A stretch of DNA of 64,000 nucleotides from Blastococcus sp. LR1. Its GTDB lineage: Bacteria > Actinomycetota > Actinomycetes > Mycobacteriales > Geodermatophilaceae. The stretch is from assembly GCF_020166105.1 (NCBI RefSeq), contig NZ_JAIUJY010000001.1:806001-870000 (forward strand), written 5' to 3'. Of this stretch, positions 39,562 through 50,009 are shown piece by piece; positions within the stretch are counted from its first letter, which is position 1; every line of letters starts with the position of its first letter. The notes under the pieces were generated by a model. It searched no databases, was not told the DNA's origin, and was given only the letters and a program-made list of their open reading frames with translations. Both the position numbers and the translations under genes were made by a program.

Positions 39562-40318
39562 GGCCCTGGTGCGGGCCGAGCGGCGGGGGCCGGCCGCCGT
39601 CCTGACGCTCGACTCCCCGGCCAACCGCAATGCGCTCTCCGCCGCGCTGCTCGAGCAGCTGCACGCCGCGCTGCGGGAGGCGATGGACGACCCGGCCACC
39701 CGGGCCGTCGTCCTCACCGGGGCCGGGCCGGTCTTCTGCTCCGGCGCCGACCTCAAGGAGCAGCGCACCGGCGTGCGGCCGGTGGTCAACCTGCCGGAGA
39801 TCCTCACGCTGATCCTGGAGGGCTCCAAGCCGGTGGTCGCCCGGGTGAACGGCGCGGCCCGGGCCGGTGGTCTCGGGCTGATCGCCGCCTGCGACCTCAC
39901 CGTCGGCCTGACGACGGCGACCTTCGGGTTCAGCGAGGTCCGCATCGGTGTCGCCCCGGCGATCATCGCCGTCCCGGTGCTGCGCCGGATGGACCCGCGG
40001 GCGGCGCGGGAGCTGTTCCTCACCGGCGAGCCGTTCGACGGCGAGCGGGCGCGGGAGGCCGGGCTGCTGGATCGCGCCGTGCCCGAGGACCGGCTGGACG
40101 CCACCGTCGACGAGCTGGTCGCACAGCTCGCGCTCGGCGCCCCCGAGGCGGTCGCCGCCACTAAGCAGCTGCTGCGGGACCTGCCGGGACCGGACCTGGC
40201 CGCGGACTTCGGCCGGATGGCGGCGCTGTCGGCGGAGCGGTTCGGGTCCGACGAGGCCCGGGAGGGCATCGCGGCACTGCTGGAGAAGCGCCGGCCCGCC
40301 TGGGCACAGCCGGACTGA
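39554..40318 (+). CDS. Enoyl-CoA hydratase/isomerase family protein
   Basis: A 254-residue crotonase-fold protein that probably hydrates the carboxylated enoyl-CoA. Seen: VFCSGADLKEQ (oxyanion-hole Ala and loop, about 60) and VNGAARAGGLGLIAACDL (about 98-115). The family second catalytic region reads FGFSEVRIGVAPAI. Start is GTG, overlapping the synthetase stop by eight bases. Last gene of the operon; a TetR gene faces it 17 bp away. Confidence 0.88.
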   Translation: MAEALVRAERRGPAAVLTLDSPANRNALSAALLEQLHAALREAMDDPATRAVVLTGAGPVFCSGADLKEQRTGVRPVVNLPEILTLILEGSKPVVARVNGAARAGGLGLIAACDLTVGLTTATFGFSEVRIGVAPAIIAVPVLRRMDPRAARELFLTGEPFDGERAREAGLLDRAVPEDRLDATVDELVAQLALGAPEAVAATKQLLRDLPGPDLAADFGRMAALSAERFGSDEAREGIAALLEKRRPAWAQPD

Positions 40319-40335
40319 GCCTCGCGGTCAGGGAC

Positions 40336-40971
40336 TCAGACGGGCCAGGAGGAGCGGGGCAGCCCGATCGCGCCGGCCCACAGCCGGGTGAGGACGTCGA
40401 CGGCGGCGTCCTCGTCGAGCTCCTCGACCGGGTCCTGCCAGAGGTGCGCGAAGGACTCCACCATCGCGCCCAGTGCGCTGGCGACGGCACGCGGCGGCAG
40501 GTCCCGGTCGGCCAGCCCCAGCTCCTGCAGGCGCACCAGTCCCTCCATGCCACGGCGCACGAACGACTCGCGGACGTCGACCCGCAGCCGCTGGAACTCC
40601 TCGCGGGTGTCGGCGAGGGAGTTCAGGACGCGCAGGATCCGCGCGTGCCGCGTGACGGCGACCAGGTAGAGCCGGTTGGCGGCCTCGATGCGCTCGTAGG
40701 CGGCCTCGGGCGGCAGCCGGGAGCCGACGACGGTGGAGGCGAAGATGTCCTCGACGACGTCGGCGACGATCTGCCGCAGCAGCGCTTCCTTGGAGTCGAA
40801 CCAGGTGTAGAAGGTGCCGTGCGAGACCCCGGCGCGCTCGGAGACGTGGTCGATCCGCACGTCGGCGAACCCGCGCTCCTCGAAGAGCTCCCGGCCCGCC
40901 GCCAGCAGTGCGGCGCGGGTCCGCCGTCCCCGGTCGGTGGACGGCAGCTGCTCCTGCCCGGGGGCTGCCAT
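40336..40971 (-). CDS. TetR family transcriptional regulator
   Basis: A 211-residue repressor. The N-terminal helix-turn-helix (RTRAALLAAGRELFEERGFADVRIDHVSERAGVSHGTFYTWFDSKEAL, written here as landmarks AAGRELFEERGF and GVSHGTFYTWFDSKE) is standard; the C-terminal ligand domain is helical. The ATG at 40971 is chosen because AGGAG sits four bases upstream; the frame extends 15 codons further. It converges on the seven-gene operon and is divergent from an acyl-CoA dehydrogenase, with a palindrome in the gap, so it may control both. Confidence 0.88.
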   Translation of the reverse strand: MAAPGQEQLPSTDRGRRTRAALLAAGRELFEERGFADVRIDHVSERAGVSHGTFYTWFDSKEALLRQIVADVVEDIFASTVVGSRLPPEAAYERIEAANRLYLVAVTRHARILRVLNSLADTREEFQRLRVDVRESFVRRGMEGLVRLQELGLADRDLPPRAVASALGAMVESFAHLWQDPVEELDEDAAVDVLTRLWAGAIGLPRSSWPV

Positions 40972-41025
40972 CGGGCTCCTCTCGCGGCGGTTCGGGACCT
41001 CGGCAGACTGCCACATCGCCGCTAG

Positions 41026-41040
41026 TTGACGACTCCGTCA
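41026..41040. promoter_or_regulatory. Candidate TetR operator overlapping a -35 box
   Basis: TGACG-ACTC-CGTCA is a perfect dyad with a four-base spacer, and its left arm is part of a TTGACG -35-like box reading toward the acyl-CoA dehydrogenase. It lies in the gap between the divergent TetR gene and that dehydrogenase. Confidence 0.45.
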
Positions 41041-41130
41041 GGTACCCGAAGACTGCGGAGCGCAGCGCACACATCCGCGCTCCGGCCCTGCTCGACAGGG
41101 GGTTCGGGGCCGACGATCGGAGAGCCGCCA

Positions 41131-42315
41131 GTGGAGCCGGACACCGGGACGACAGCGACGGCGACCGGACCGGGCACCGACCCGTGGACGACGCCGGAAC
41201 GACTCGCCCTGCGGCAGCTGGCCCGCGACTTCGTGCGCCGGGAGATCGCCCCGCACCTGCCGGAGTGGGAGGCGGCCGGCGAGCTGCCCCGCGAGCTGCA
41301 CCGGCGGGCTGCCGCCGTCGGGCTGCTCGGCGTCGGGTTTCCGGAGGAGGTCGGCGGCGGGGGCGGGGACGCCGTCGACTCCACCATCGTCACCGAGGAG
41401 ATCCTCCTGGGCGGGGGCTCCACCGGCGTGGTGGCCGCGCTCTTCACCCACGGGATCGCGCTGCCGCACATCGTGGCGAGCGGATCGGCCGACCTGGCCG
41501 AGCGTTACGTCCGCCCGACCCTGGCCGGCGAGCTGATCGGCTCGCTCGGGGTCAGCGAGCCCGATGCCGGCTCCGACGTCGCCCAGCTGCGGACCCGAGC
41601 CGAGCGCGACGGCGACTGCTACGTCGTCAACGGCGCGAAGACCTTCATCACCAGCGGCGTCCGGGCCGACTTCGTGACCACCGCGGTGCGCACCGGCGGC
41701 GAGGGCTACGGCGGCGTCTCGCTGCTCGTGGTCGACAAGGGCACGCCGGGGTTCACCGTGTCACGGCGGCTGGACAAGATGGGCTGGCGCTGCTCGGACA
41801 CCGCCGAGCTCTCCTTCCTCGACGTCCGCGTGCCGGTGGAGAACCTGGTCGGCCCGGAGAACAGCGGCTTCCTCCAGATCATGCGGCAGTTCCAGTCCGA
41901 ACGGCTGAGCCTGGCCGTGCAGGCCTACGCCACCGCCGCCCGCTGCCTGGACCTGACCGTGCAGTGGGCCCGTCAGCGGGAGACGTTCGGCCGGCCGCTG
42001 ACCGCGCGCCAGGTGATCCGGCACAAGCTGGCCGAGATGGCCCGCCAGGTCGACGTCGCCCGCACCTACACGCGCACGGTCCTGCTGCGGCACCTGGCCG
42101 GCGACGACGTCGTCACCGAGGTCTCGATGGCCAAGAACACCGCCGTCAACGCCAGTGACTTCGTCGTGAACGAGGCGGTGCAGATCCACGGCGGCATGGG
42201 CTACATGCGGGAGTCCGAGGTCGAGCGGCACTACCGGGACGCCCGGATCCTGGGCATCGGCGGCGGGACGAACGAGATCATGAACGAGGTCATCAGCAAG
42301 CGCCTGCTCGCCTGA
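41131..42315 (+). CDS. Acyl-CoA dehydrogenase
   Basis: A 394-residue flavoenzyme. Motifs: VSEPDAGSDVAQLRTRA (about 150), NGAKTFITSGVRADF, RQRETFGRPLTARQ and VQIHGGMGYMRESEVERHYRD. The late loop reads IGGGTNEIM, with Gly where MCAD-type enzymes have the catalytic Glu. GTG at 41131 follows GGAGAG at good spacing; a TTG at 41026 would add a 35-residue low-complexity tail that overlaps the presumed operator. Divergent from the TetR gene. Confidence 0.88.
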   Translation: MEPDTGTTATATGPGTDPWTTPERLALRQLARDFVRREIAPHLPEWEAAGELPRELHRRAAAVGLLGVGFPEEVGGGGGDAVDSTIVTEEILLGGGSTGVVAALFTHGIALPHIVASGSADLAERYVRPTLAGELIGSLGVSEPDAGSDVAQLRTRAERDGDCYVVNGAKTFITSGVRADFVTTAVRTGGEGYGGVSLLVVDKGTPGFTVSRRLDKMGWRCSDTAELSFLDVRVPVENLVGPENSGFLQIMRQFQSERLSLAVQAYATAARCLDLTVQWARQRETFGRPLTARQVIRHKLAEMARQVDVARTYTRTVLLRHLAGDDVVTEVSMAKNTAVNASDFVVNEAVQIHGGMGYMRESEVERHYRDARILGIGGGTNEIMNEVISKRLLA

Positions 42316-42324
42316 CCTCCGAGG

Positions 42325-42957
42325 TCAGGGAGCGGCGGTGAAGGCCTCGACGATCGTCGCCCAGTGCTCCAGGTGCGGGCCGGTGCGGGGTGCGTCCGGC
42401 TGCAGCGAGTAGGTGAGCGCCTGCCCGCGCATCGAGGTGAGCAGCACCTGGTAGACCGCCTCGGCCCGCGGGTGCCCGGCCACCCGCTCGCCGAACACCT
42501 CCATCGACAGCGCCCGCAGCTGCCCGTTGAGCCGGCGCTCGTGCGGCAGCAGCGCTGCGCGCAGCTCGGGGTCGGTCCGCGCGGCGCCCCAGAGCTCCAT
42601 CGCGGCGACGAACAGCGGACCGTGGAATCGCTCCCAGATCACCTCCACGCCGAGCCGGATGCGCAGCGCGGAGTCGGCGGGGAGCTCGGCGGCCGCCTGC
42701 CGGACGCTCGCGCTGAACTCCTCGTAGAGGTGGTCGACGGCGGCCAGCAGGAGCTCGGCCTTCGAGGTGAAGTGGTGGGTCAGCGCACCGCGGGACACCC
42801 CGGCCCGGCGCTGCACCTCCTGCGTGGTGGTGCGGGCGTACCCGAGCTCGACGAGCGCGTCGACGGTCGCCCGCACCAGCGCGTCCCGGGTGACCGCCCG
42901 CCGCTCCGCCTGGGTGCGGCGGAGCGGCGGGCGGGTCGGGGCGATGATCTCGGTCAG
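42325..42957 (-). CDS. TetR family transcriptional regulator, probable CTG start
   Basis: A TetR-type regulator: helix-turn-helix landmarks ALVELGYARTTTQEV and GVSRGALTHHFTSKAELL, followed by a helical ligand domain. Between the in-frame stop at 43291 and the DNA-binding domain there is no ATG, GTG or TTG except GTG at 42876, which would cut into the first helix (183 residues). A CTG at 42957 overlaps the stop of the upstream fadB gene as CTGA, exactly like the ATGA and GTGA junctions elsewhere, and gives 210 residues beginning [14 protein letters not shown] prefer it. The gene ends the leftward fad operon and may autoregulate it. Confidence 0.75.
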   Translation of the reverse strand: MTEIIAPTRPPLRRTQAERRAVTRDALVRATVDALVELGYARTTTQEVQRRAGVSRGALTHHFTSKAELLLAAVDHLYEEFSASVRQAAAELPADSALRIRLGVEVIWERFHGPLFVAAMELWGAARTDPELRAALLPHERRLNGQLRALSMEVFGERVAGHPRAEAVYQVLLTSMRGQALTYSLQPDAPRTGPHLEHWATIVEAFTAAP

Positions 42958-45131
42958 CTCGACGCCTGACCGGCCAGCGAGGCCCGGAGGCTGCCGGCCG
43001 GGACGGCCCGCTCGAGCAGGATCGCAGGCGGACGGAACCGCTCGCCGTAGGCGTCGGCCAGCTCGTCGGCGCGCGCCACGAACCCGGCCACGCCGCCCGC
43101 GTACTGGTCGACGTACTGGAGCACGCCGCCGTAGAGCGGGGGGAAGCCGATGCCCATGATCGAGCCGATGTTGGCGTCCTCCACCGAGGTGAGGACCTTC
43201 TCCTCGACGCAGCGCGCCGTCTCGATCGCCATGATGAACAACAGCCGCTCCTGCGCGTCGGCGAACGGCACGGCGGTGCCATCGTCGGAGTCACGAGCCG
43301 GGAACAGCTCGGTCAGCCCGCTCCACACCCGCTTCTCCGGCCGCCAGTCGAAGAAGCCCTGACCGGCGGACTTGCCGGTGCGGCCCTGCTCGACCAGCGC
43401 CCGCAGCACGGCGATGCCCGGGTGCTCCTGGGTGGCGCCGGCCTTGGCCGCCTCCTCGTTGATCTTCAGCGGCAGGGTCAGCGACACCTCGTCGAGCAGG
43501 GTGAGCGGCCCGGCCGGGAAGCCGGCCTGCAGCGCCGCGCGCTCGATGCTCATCGGCGCGAGGCCCTCGGCGAGCAGCGAGGCGCCCTCGAGCACCATCG
43601 TGCCGAACACCCGGCTGGTGAAGAAGCCGCGGCTGTCGGAGACGACGATCGGCGTCTTGCCGATCTGCCGGACGACGTCGTAGGCGCGGGCCAGGGCCTC
43701 GTCGGAGGTCCGCTCCCCCACGATCAGCTCGACGAGCGGCATCTTGTCCACCGGAGAGAAGAAGTGCATGCCGACGACGTCGGCCGGCCGCTGCACGCCC
43801 TCGGCGAGGCCGGTGATCGGCAGCGTCGAGGTGTTGGACGCCAGCAGCGCGTCTGGCAGCGCGTTGGCCTCGGCCTCGCTGAGCACCCGGTGCTTGAGCG
43901 CCTGGTCCTCGAACACCGCCTCCACGATGACGTCGCAGCCGGCGAGGTCGGCGGCGTCGCCGGTCGGGGTGATCCGCGCGAGGAAGGCGTCGGCCTTCTC
44001 CTGCGTCATGCGCCCGCGGGAGACCTGCTTGCCCACGAGTCCCTCGACGTGCGCCTTGCCCTTCTGCGCCGCCTCGGTGCTGACGTCCTTGAGCACGACC
44101 TCGACGCCGACCTTGGCGAACGAGTGCGCGATGCCCGCGCCCATCATCCCGGCACCGAGCACGCCGACCGTGGTGGCCGAGTACTTCTCCGGGCCCGATG
44201 GACGCGAGGCGCCGCCGTTGATGGCGTTGAGGTCGAACCACAGCGCCTGGATCATGTTCGTCGAGATCTGGCCGGTGACCAGGTCGACGAAGTAGCGGCC
44301 CTCGACGGTGAACGCGGTGTCCACGTCGACCTGCAGGCTCTCCACCGCGGCGGAGAGGATCGCGTAGGGCGCCGGGTAGGGCGCGCCCTTGAGCTGCTTG
44401 GTCAGGTTGGCCGGGAAGGCCGGCAGGGTCGAGGCCAGCGACGGCGACGACGGGGTGCCACCGGGCACCTTGTAGCCCTTGGTGTCCCACGGCTGAGCGG
44501 CGTCGGGGTTGGCGAGGACCCAGGCGCGGGCCTTGGCCACGAGCTCGTCCCGGTCGGCCGCCAGCTCGTGCACCAGCCCGAGCTTCAGCGCCTTCTCCGG
44601 CCGCAGCTGGGAGCCCTGCAGGAGCAGCTCGAGCAGCGCAGTCGTCAGGCCGAGCAGCCGCACCGTGCGGACGATCCCGCCGCCACCGGGCAGCAGGCCG
44701 AGGGTGACCTCGGGCAGGCCCAGCTTGACCTTCGGGTCGTCGAGGACGACGCGGTGGTGGCAGGAGAGCGCGATCTCCAGGCCACCGCCGAGAGCGGCTC
44801 CGTTGATCGCCGCGGCGACCGGGACGCCGAGGGTCTCCAGGCGGCGGAGCTGGCTCTTCACCAGCGTGACCTGCGCGAGGACGGCGTCCTTCGACTCGGG
44901 GGTGGCCTGGATCAGGCTGCCGAGGTTGCCGCCGGCGAAGAAGGTCTTCTTCGCGCTGGTGACGACGACGCCGCGCACCGACTCCTTCTCGGCGACGAGC
45001 CGGTCGATGGTCTCGCCCATCGAGGCGACGTACGCGTCGTTCATCGTGTTCGCCGACGACGAGGGGTCGTCGAGGGTGAGGACGACGACGCCGTCGGAGT
45101 CCTGCTCCCAGCGGATGGTGCTCTCAGACAT
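42954..45131 (-). CDS. fadB: Fatty oxidation multifunctional enzyme FadB (enoyl-CoA hydratase / 3-hydroxyacyl-CoA dehydrogenase)
   Basis: A 725-residue beta-oxidation alpha subunit. The N-terminal crotonase domain has [18 protein letters not shown] (about 105-120) and [18 protein letters not shown]. The NAD-binding domain starts near 325 with [20 protein letters not shown]. The dehydrogenase domain has the catalytic His in [18 protein letters not shown] and NSxG-like [11 protein letters not shown]. It hydrates enoyl-CoA and oxidises the hydroxyacyl-CoA for FadA, whose gene lies 24 bp upstream. It is similar in layout to Mycobacterium FadB. Confidence 0.93.
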   Translation of the reverse strand: MSESTIRWEQDSDGVVVLTLDDPSSSANTMNDAYVASMGETIDRLVAEKESVRGVVVTSAKKTFFAGGNLGSLIQATPESKDAVLAQVTLVKSQLRRLETLGVPVAAAINGAALGGGLEIALSCHHRVVLDDPKVKLGLPEVTLGLLPGGGGIVRTVRLLGLTTALLELLLQGSQLRPEKALKLGLVHELAADRDELVAKARAWVLANPDAAQPWDTKGYKVPGGTPSSPSLASTLPAFPANLTKQLKGAPYPAPYAILSAAVESLQVDVDTAFTVEGRYFVDLVTGQISTNMIQALWFDLNAINGGASRPSGPEKYSATTVGVLGAGMMGAGIAHSFAKVGVEVVLKDVSTEAAQKGKAHVEGLVGKQVSRGRMTQEKADAFLARITPTGDAADLAGCDVIVEAVFEDQALKHRVLSEAEANALPDALLASNTSTLPITGLAEGVQRPADVVGMHFFSPVDKMPLVELIVGERTSDEALARAYDVVRQIGKTPIVVSDSRGFFTSRVFGTMVLEGASLLAEGLAPMSIERAALQAGFPAGPLTLLDEVSLTLPLKINEEAAKAGATQEHPGIAVLRALVEQGRTGKSAGQGFFDWRPEKRVWSGLTELFPARDSDDGTAVPFADAQERLLFIMAIETARCVEEKVLTSVEDANIGSIMGIGFPPLYGGVLQYVDQYAGGVAGFVARADELADAYGERFRPPAILLERAVPAGSLRASLAGQASS

Positions 45132-45155
45132 TCGGGGTCTCCTCAGACTTCGCGC

Positions 45156-46370
45156 TCAGACGCGTTCGACGACGGTGGCGATGCCCATGCCGCCGCCGAC
45201 GCACAGGGTGGCCAGGCCGTACCGCAGGTCGCGGCGCTCGAGCTCGTCGACGAGCGAGCCCAGGATCATCGCGCCGGTGGCACCCAGCGGGTGCCCCATC
45301 GAGATCGCGCCACCGTTGACGTTGACCTGCTCGTGGTCGAAGCCGGTGTCGGCCATGAACCGCAGGACGACGGCGGCGAACGCCTCGTTCATCTCGACCA
45401 GGTCGATGTCGTCGACGGTCAGGCCGGCCTTGGCCAGCGCCTTGAAGGTGGCCGGCGCCGGACCGGTCAGCATGATCACCGGGTCGGCGCCGGAGACGGC
45501 GGTGCTCAGGATGCGGGCCCGCGGGGTCAGCCCGTGGCGGGTGCCGGCCTCCTCGGTGCCGATGACGGTGAGCGCGGCGCCGTCGACGATGCCGCTGGAG
45601 TTGCCGGCGGTGTGCACGTGCTCGATCCGCTCGACCGAGTGGTACTTGTTCAGCGCCACCGCGTCGAAGCCGCCCATGTCGCCGATGCCGGCGAACGCCG
45701 AGGGCAGGCCGGCGAGCGACTCCACGGTCGTGCCCGGGCGGACCAGCTCGTCGGCGTCGAGGACGACGGTGCCGTTCGTGTCCGTCACCGGGACGACCGA
45801 GCGGTCGAAGTAGCCGTTGGACCAGGCCTTGGCCGCACGGGCGTGCGACTCGGCGGCATAGGCGTCGACGTCCTCACGGGTCCAGCCGGCCAGGGTGGCG
45901 ATCAGGTCGGCGCCGATGCCCTGCGGCACGAAGCCGGTGCGGGCCGCGGTCTCGGGGTCCATCGCCCACGCGCCGCCGTCGGAACCCATCGGCACGCGCG
46001 ACATCGACTCGACGCCGCCGGCGAACACCAGATCCTCGAAGCCGGAGCGGACCTTCTGCGCGGCCATGTTCACGGCCTCCAGGCCGCTGGCGCAGAACCG
46101 GTTGATCTGCACGCCGGCGACGGTCTCCGGCAGGCCGGCGGCGAGCGCAGCCGTGCGGGCGATGACCGAGCCCTGCTCGCCGACCGGTGAGACGACGCCC
46201 AGGACGATGTCGTCGACCAGGTTCGTGTCCAGGCCCGGGTTGCGGTCGCGGACGGCGTCGATGAGGCCGGTGGTCAGGCTGATCGGCTTGACCGAGTGCA
46301 GCGACCCGGTCTTCTTGCCCTTGCCGCGCGGGGTGCGCACGGCGTCGTAGATGAACGCCTCGGCGGTCAT
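45156..46370 (-). CDS. fadA: Acetyl-CoA C-acyltransferase (thiolase) FadA
   Basis: A 404-residue thiolase that cleaves 3-ketoacyl-CoA. Nucleophile Cys in [15 protein letters not shown] (about 93); second-site motifs [18 protein letters not shown] (His) and [12 protein letters not shown] (Cys acid/base). ATG preceded by GAGAGG at good spacing. Second gene of the leftward operon, partner of FadB. Confidence 0.94.
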   Translation of the reverse strand: MTAEAFIYDAVRTPRGKGKKTGSLHSVKPISLTTGLIDAVRDRNPGLDTNLVDDIVLGVVSPVGEQGSVIARTAALAAGLPETVAGVQINRFCASGLEAVNMAAQKVRSGFEDLVFAGGVESMSRVPMGSDGGAWAMDPETAARTGFVPQGIGADLIATLAGWTREDVDAYAAESHARAAKAWSNGYFDRSVVPVTDTNGTVVLDADELVRPGTTVESLAGLPSAFAGIGDMGGFDAVALNKYHSVERIEHVHTAGNSSGIVDGAALTVIGTEEAGTRHGLTPRARILSTAVSGADPVIMLTGPAPATFKALAKAGLTVDDIDLVEMNEAFAAVVLRFMADTGFDHEQVNVNGGAISMGHPLGATGAMILGSLVDELERRDLRYGLATLCVGGGMGIATVVERV

Positions 46371-46437
46371 ACGGGTCCTCTCGAACGATGGGGATGGGGG
46401 CTCACCATGGCCGTTTCGGCCCTGCGGGAAGCGGGGG

Positions 46438-47580
<1,143 letters not shown>

Positions 47581-47635
47581 AGGTACCTCCAGGGGGTCGC
47601 AGAGCTCCGGCGATCACCGCGCCAGAAACCCGAAC

Positions 47636-47657
47636 ATACAGACCATGTGTTCTGTAT
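47636..47657. promoter_or_regulatory. Palindromic operator candidate between the fad operon and fadD
   Basis: ATACAGA and TCTGTAT are perfect seven-base arms around an eight-base spacer that is itself partly symmetric (CA..TG). It lies in the 134-bp gap between the divergent acyl-CoA dehydrogenase and ligase genes. A regulator such as the TetR encoded at the end of the fad operon could bind. Confidence 0.5.
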
Positions 47658-47714
47658 CTTCGCGATCTACGTCACACCGTCGTGGCGTGCCTTCAGCCCC
47701 GAGGAGCCCACCTG

Positions 47715-49505
47715 ATGCAGGAGTACTCCAGCCCCGCCACCTTCCAGATCCCGGACGACGCCGCGCTGTCCGACGCGGTCACCCGGAACGCCGCCGAGCA
47801 CCCCGACCGGGTCGCCCTGAGCCGCAACACCGGGAGCACCTGGGCGCCGGTCACCAGCCGCGAGTTCGCGCAACAGGTGACCGCACTGGCCCGCGGGATG
47901 GTGGCAGCGGGCGTGGGACCCGGCGACCGCGTCGGCATCCTCAGCAAGACCCGCTACGAGTGGACCCTGGCCGACTACGCGATCTGGGCTGCCGGCGGTG
48001 TGGGCGTGCCGATCTACGAGACGTCGTCGCCCGAGCAGGCGCAGTGGATCCTCTCGGACTCCGGCGCGGTCGCCGTCGTCGTCGAGACCGCGGTGCACCA
48101 GTCGCTGGTGGAGTCGGTGCGCGCCGACCTGCCAGGCCTGCGCGAGGTGTGGCAGATCGAGTCCGGTGACCTGGACGCCGTCGCCGCGCGCGCCGGCGAG
48201 GTGGGCGACTCCGTGCTCGACGAGCGACGCGCGACGCTGAGCACCGAGAGCCTGGCGACGATCATCTACACGTCGGGGACGACGGGCCGACCCAAGGGCT
48301 GCGAGCTCACGCACGGCAACCTGCTCTACGTCGCCGAGCTCGCGCCGTCGGTCATCCCCGCCATGGCCGCCGAGGGCGGGAGCTCGCTGCTCTTCCTCCC
48401 ACTGGCCCACGTCTTCGCCCGGATCATCGAGGTCGGCTGCATCCAGAACGGCGCCCGACTGGGGCACACCGGCGATCTGGTCTCGCTGCTGGCCGATCTG
48501 GGCACATTCCAGCCGACGTTCCTGGTCGCCGTTCCGCGCGTCTTCGAGAAGGTCTACAACGGCGCGCGGCAGAAGGCGGTCGCCGGCGGCAAGGGTGCGA
48601 TCTTCGACCGCGCCGAGGGCGTGGCCGTCGCCTGGTCGAAGGCGCAGGACACCGGTGGCGCGGGGCTCGGGCTGAACCTGCAGCACAAGCTCTTCGACGC
48701 GCTGGTCTACGGCAAGCTCCGGGCGGCCATGGGCGGCAAGGTGCAGTACGCGCTGTCCGGCGGCGCCCCGCTGGGCGAGCGCCTGGGCCACTTCTTCCGC
48801 GGCATCGGCGTCACCATCCTCGAGGGCTACGGCCTCACCGAGACCGCCGGCCCGGCCACCGTCAGCGGTCCGGAGGCGCTGAAGGTCGGCACCGTCGGGC
48901 GTGCCGCCCCCGGCTCGGCGGTGCGCATCGACGACCTCGGCGAGATCCTCGTGCGCGGCCCGCAGGTGTTCCGCGGCTACTGGAACAACCCGACCGCGAC
49001 GGCCGAGACGATGCGCGACGGCTGGTTCGCCACCGGCGACATCGGGGTCCTCGACGACGAGGGCTACGTGACGATCACCGGCCGGATCAAGGAGATCATC
49101 GTGACCTCGGGCGGGAAGAACGTCTCCCCCGCCACCCTGGAGGACAAGATCCGGGCGCATCCGCTGGTGAGCCAGTGCATCGTCGTCGGCGACAACCGGC
49201 CCTACATCGGCTGCCTGATCACCCTGGACGCCGAGGCGCTGCCGGGCTGGCTGGAGTCGAAGGGCCGCCCGACCGGGACGGCGGTGACCGACCTGGTGGA
49301 CGACCCGGAGCTCGTGGCAGAGATCCAGGCCGCCGTCGACAAGGCCAACGCGCAGGTGTCGCGCGCGGAGTCGATCCGCTCGTTCGCCATCCTGCCCGTC
49401 GAGTGGACGGTCGAGGGCGGGCAGCTGACGCCGTCGCTGAAGCTCAAGCGGTCGGTGGTCATGAAGGAGTTCGCTCCCGAGGTGGAGAAGATCTACTCCT
49501 CCTGA
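47715..49505 (+). CDS. Long-chain fatty-acid-CoA ligase, FadD15-like
   Basis: A 596-residue ANL ligase that makes long-chain acyl-CoA at the membrane. Motifs: IIYTSGTTGRPKGCELTHGN (about 192), LFLPLAHVFARI, GYGLTETAGPATVSG and TGDIGVLDDEGYVTITGRIKEIIVTSGGKNVSP (landmark GRIKEIIVTSGGKN), then a C-terminal KLKRSVVMKEF region. It is close in style to mycobacterial FadD15. ATG at 47715 follows GAGGAG with eight-base spacing. Divergent from the fad operon. Confidence 0.9.
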   Translation: MQEYSSPATFQIPDDAALSDAVTRNAAEHPDRVALSRNTGSTWAPVTSREFAQQVTALARGMVAAGVGPGDRVGILSKTRYEWTLADYAIWAAGGVGVPIYETSSPEQAQWILSDSGAVAVVVETAVHQSLVESVRADLPGLREVWQIESGDLDAVAARAGEVGDSVLDERRATLSTESLATIIYTSGTTGRPKGCELTHGNLLYVAELAPSVIPAMAAEGGSSLLFLPLAHVFARIIEVGCIQNGARLGHTGDLVSLLADLGTFQPTFLVAVPRVFEKVYNGARQKAVAGGKGAIFDRAEGVAVAWSKAQDTGGAGLGLNLQHKLFDALVYGKLRAAMGGKVQYALSGGAPLGERLGHFFRGIGVTILEGYGLTETAGPATVSGPEALKVGTVGRAAPGSAVRIDDLGEILVRGPQVFRGYWNNPTATAETMRDGWFATGDIGVLDDEGYVTITGRIKEIIVTSGGKNVSPATLEDKIRAHPLVSQCIVVGDNRPYIGCLITLDAEALPGWLESKGRPTGTAVTDLVDDPELVAEIQAAVDKANAQVSRAESIRSFAILPVEWTVEGGQLTPSLKLKRSVVMKEFAPEVEKIYSS

Positions 49506-49511
49506 CGCCGA

Positions 49512-49560
49512 GGGTTTCCATGCAGGAAACAGTGCGCTACTGTTTCCTGCATGGAAACCC
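49512..49560. promoter_or_regulatory. Perfect 22-bp inverted repeat enclosing a leaderless promoter
   Basis: Arms 49512-49533 and 49539-49560 are exact complements around a five-base spacer GCGCT. Within them lie TTTCCA (49515-49520) and TACTGT (49538-49543), 17 bp apart, a good promoter pair. TACTGT ends seven bases before the ATG at 49551, so the transcript should be leaderless. Each arm also has its own small dyad TTTCC-N5-GGAAA. A winged-helix gene is second in the operon and is the likely binder. A hairpin after fadD is the alternative reading. Confidence 0.75.
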
Positions 49561-50009
49561 CTGCTGGGCCCTCCCCCACACCGGACGAGGCGCGCGAGTC
49601 GCTGCGACAGCTCGCCGAGGACCAGGACGCAGTGCGCTACCCGCCCATCCCCTACTGGTTCTTCGTCGTCATGGCCGCCGCGATCGCCGGCCTCCACCTG
49701 GTGCAGCTGCTCCCGGATTCCGACGCCGGCCGGATGACCCAGTTGGTGGGGATCGTGGCCATCGCCGCCGGCGCGGGCGGACTCGGGCACCGGTACTGGC
49801 TCAACCGCGACGGCGTCTCCTGGGTCACCCCGCGGCTCGCGGACATGGTCCCGTTCCTGCTGGGGACCTCGGGCACCTACCTGCTGTGCCTGGCGCTCGA
49901 CGAGACGACCGGCGCCCGGTGGGTGTTCCTGGTCGGCGCCGCCGTCGCCGCCTCGGTCGTCCTGGTCACCGGGTACCGCTACGTGAAGATCTACGGCGAT
50001 GGCCGCTGA
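49551..50009 (+). CDS. Membrane protein of unknown function
   Basis: A 152-residue protein with a charged N-terminus and four predicted helices: YWFFVVMAAAIAGLHLVQLL, LVGIVAIAAGAGGLGHRYW, MVPFLLGTSGTYLLCLAL and WVFLVGAAVAASVVLVTGYRY. I recognise no family. The ATG lies inside the right arm of the perfect inverted repeat and probably starts a leaderless mRNA. It overlaps the downstream winged-helix gene by 11 bp, so regulator and membrane protein form one unit. Confidence 0.75.
   Translation: METPAGPSPTPDEARESLRQLAEDQDAVRYPPIPYWFFVVMAAAIAGLHLVQLLPDSDAGRMTQLVGIVAIAAGAGGLGHRYWLNRDGVSWVTPRLADMVPFLLGTSGTYLLCLALDETTGARWVFLVGAAVAASVVLVTGYRYVKIYGDGR

Noticed and set aside
41026-41130. TTG start for the acyl-CoA dehydrogenase at 41026
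   Set aside because: It would add a low-complexity tail and make the start codon part of the presumed -35 box and operator. GTG 41131 has GGAGAG upstream.
43422-46190. 922-codon rightward frame opposite fadB and fadA
   Set aside because: No recognisable motif and Arg/Gly/Val/His-biased; the leftward frames carry complete thiolase and FadB catalytic motifs.
49512-49560. The 22-bp inverted repeat as only the fadD terminator
   Set aside because: No T-run follows, and the -35, -10 and ATG of the next gene all fall inside it; promoter/operator explains more. A secondary terminator role is not excluded.
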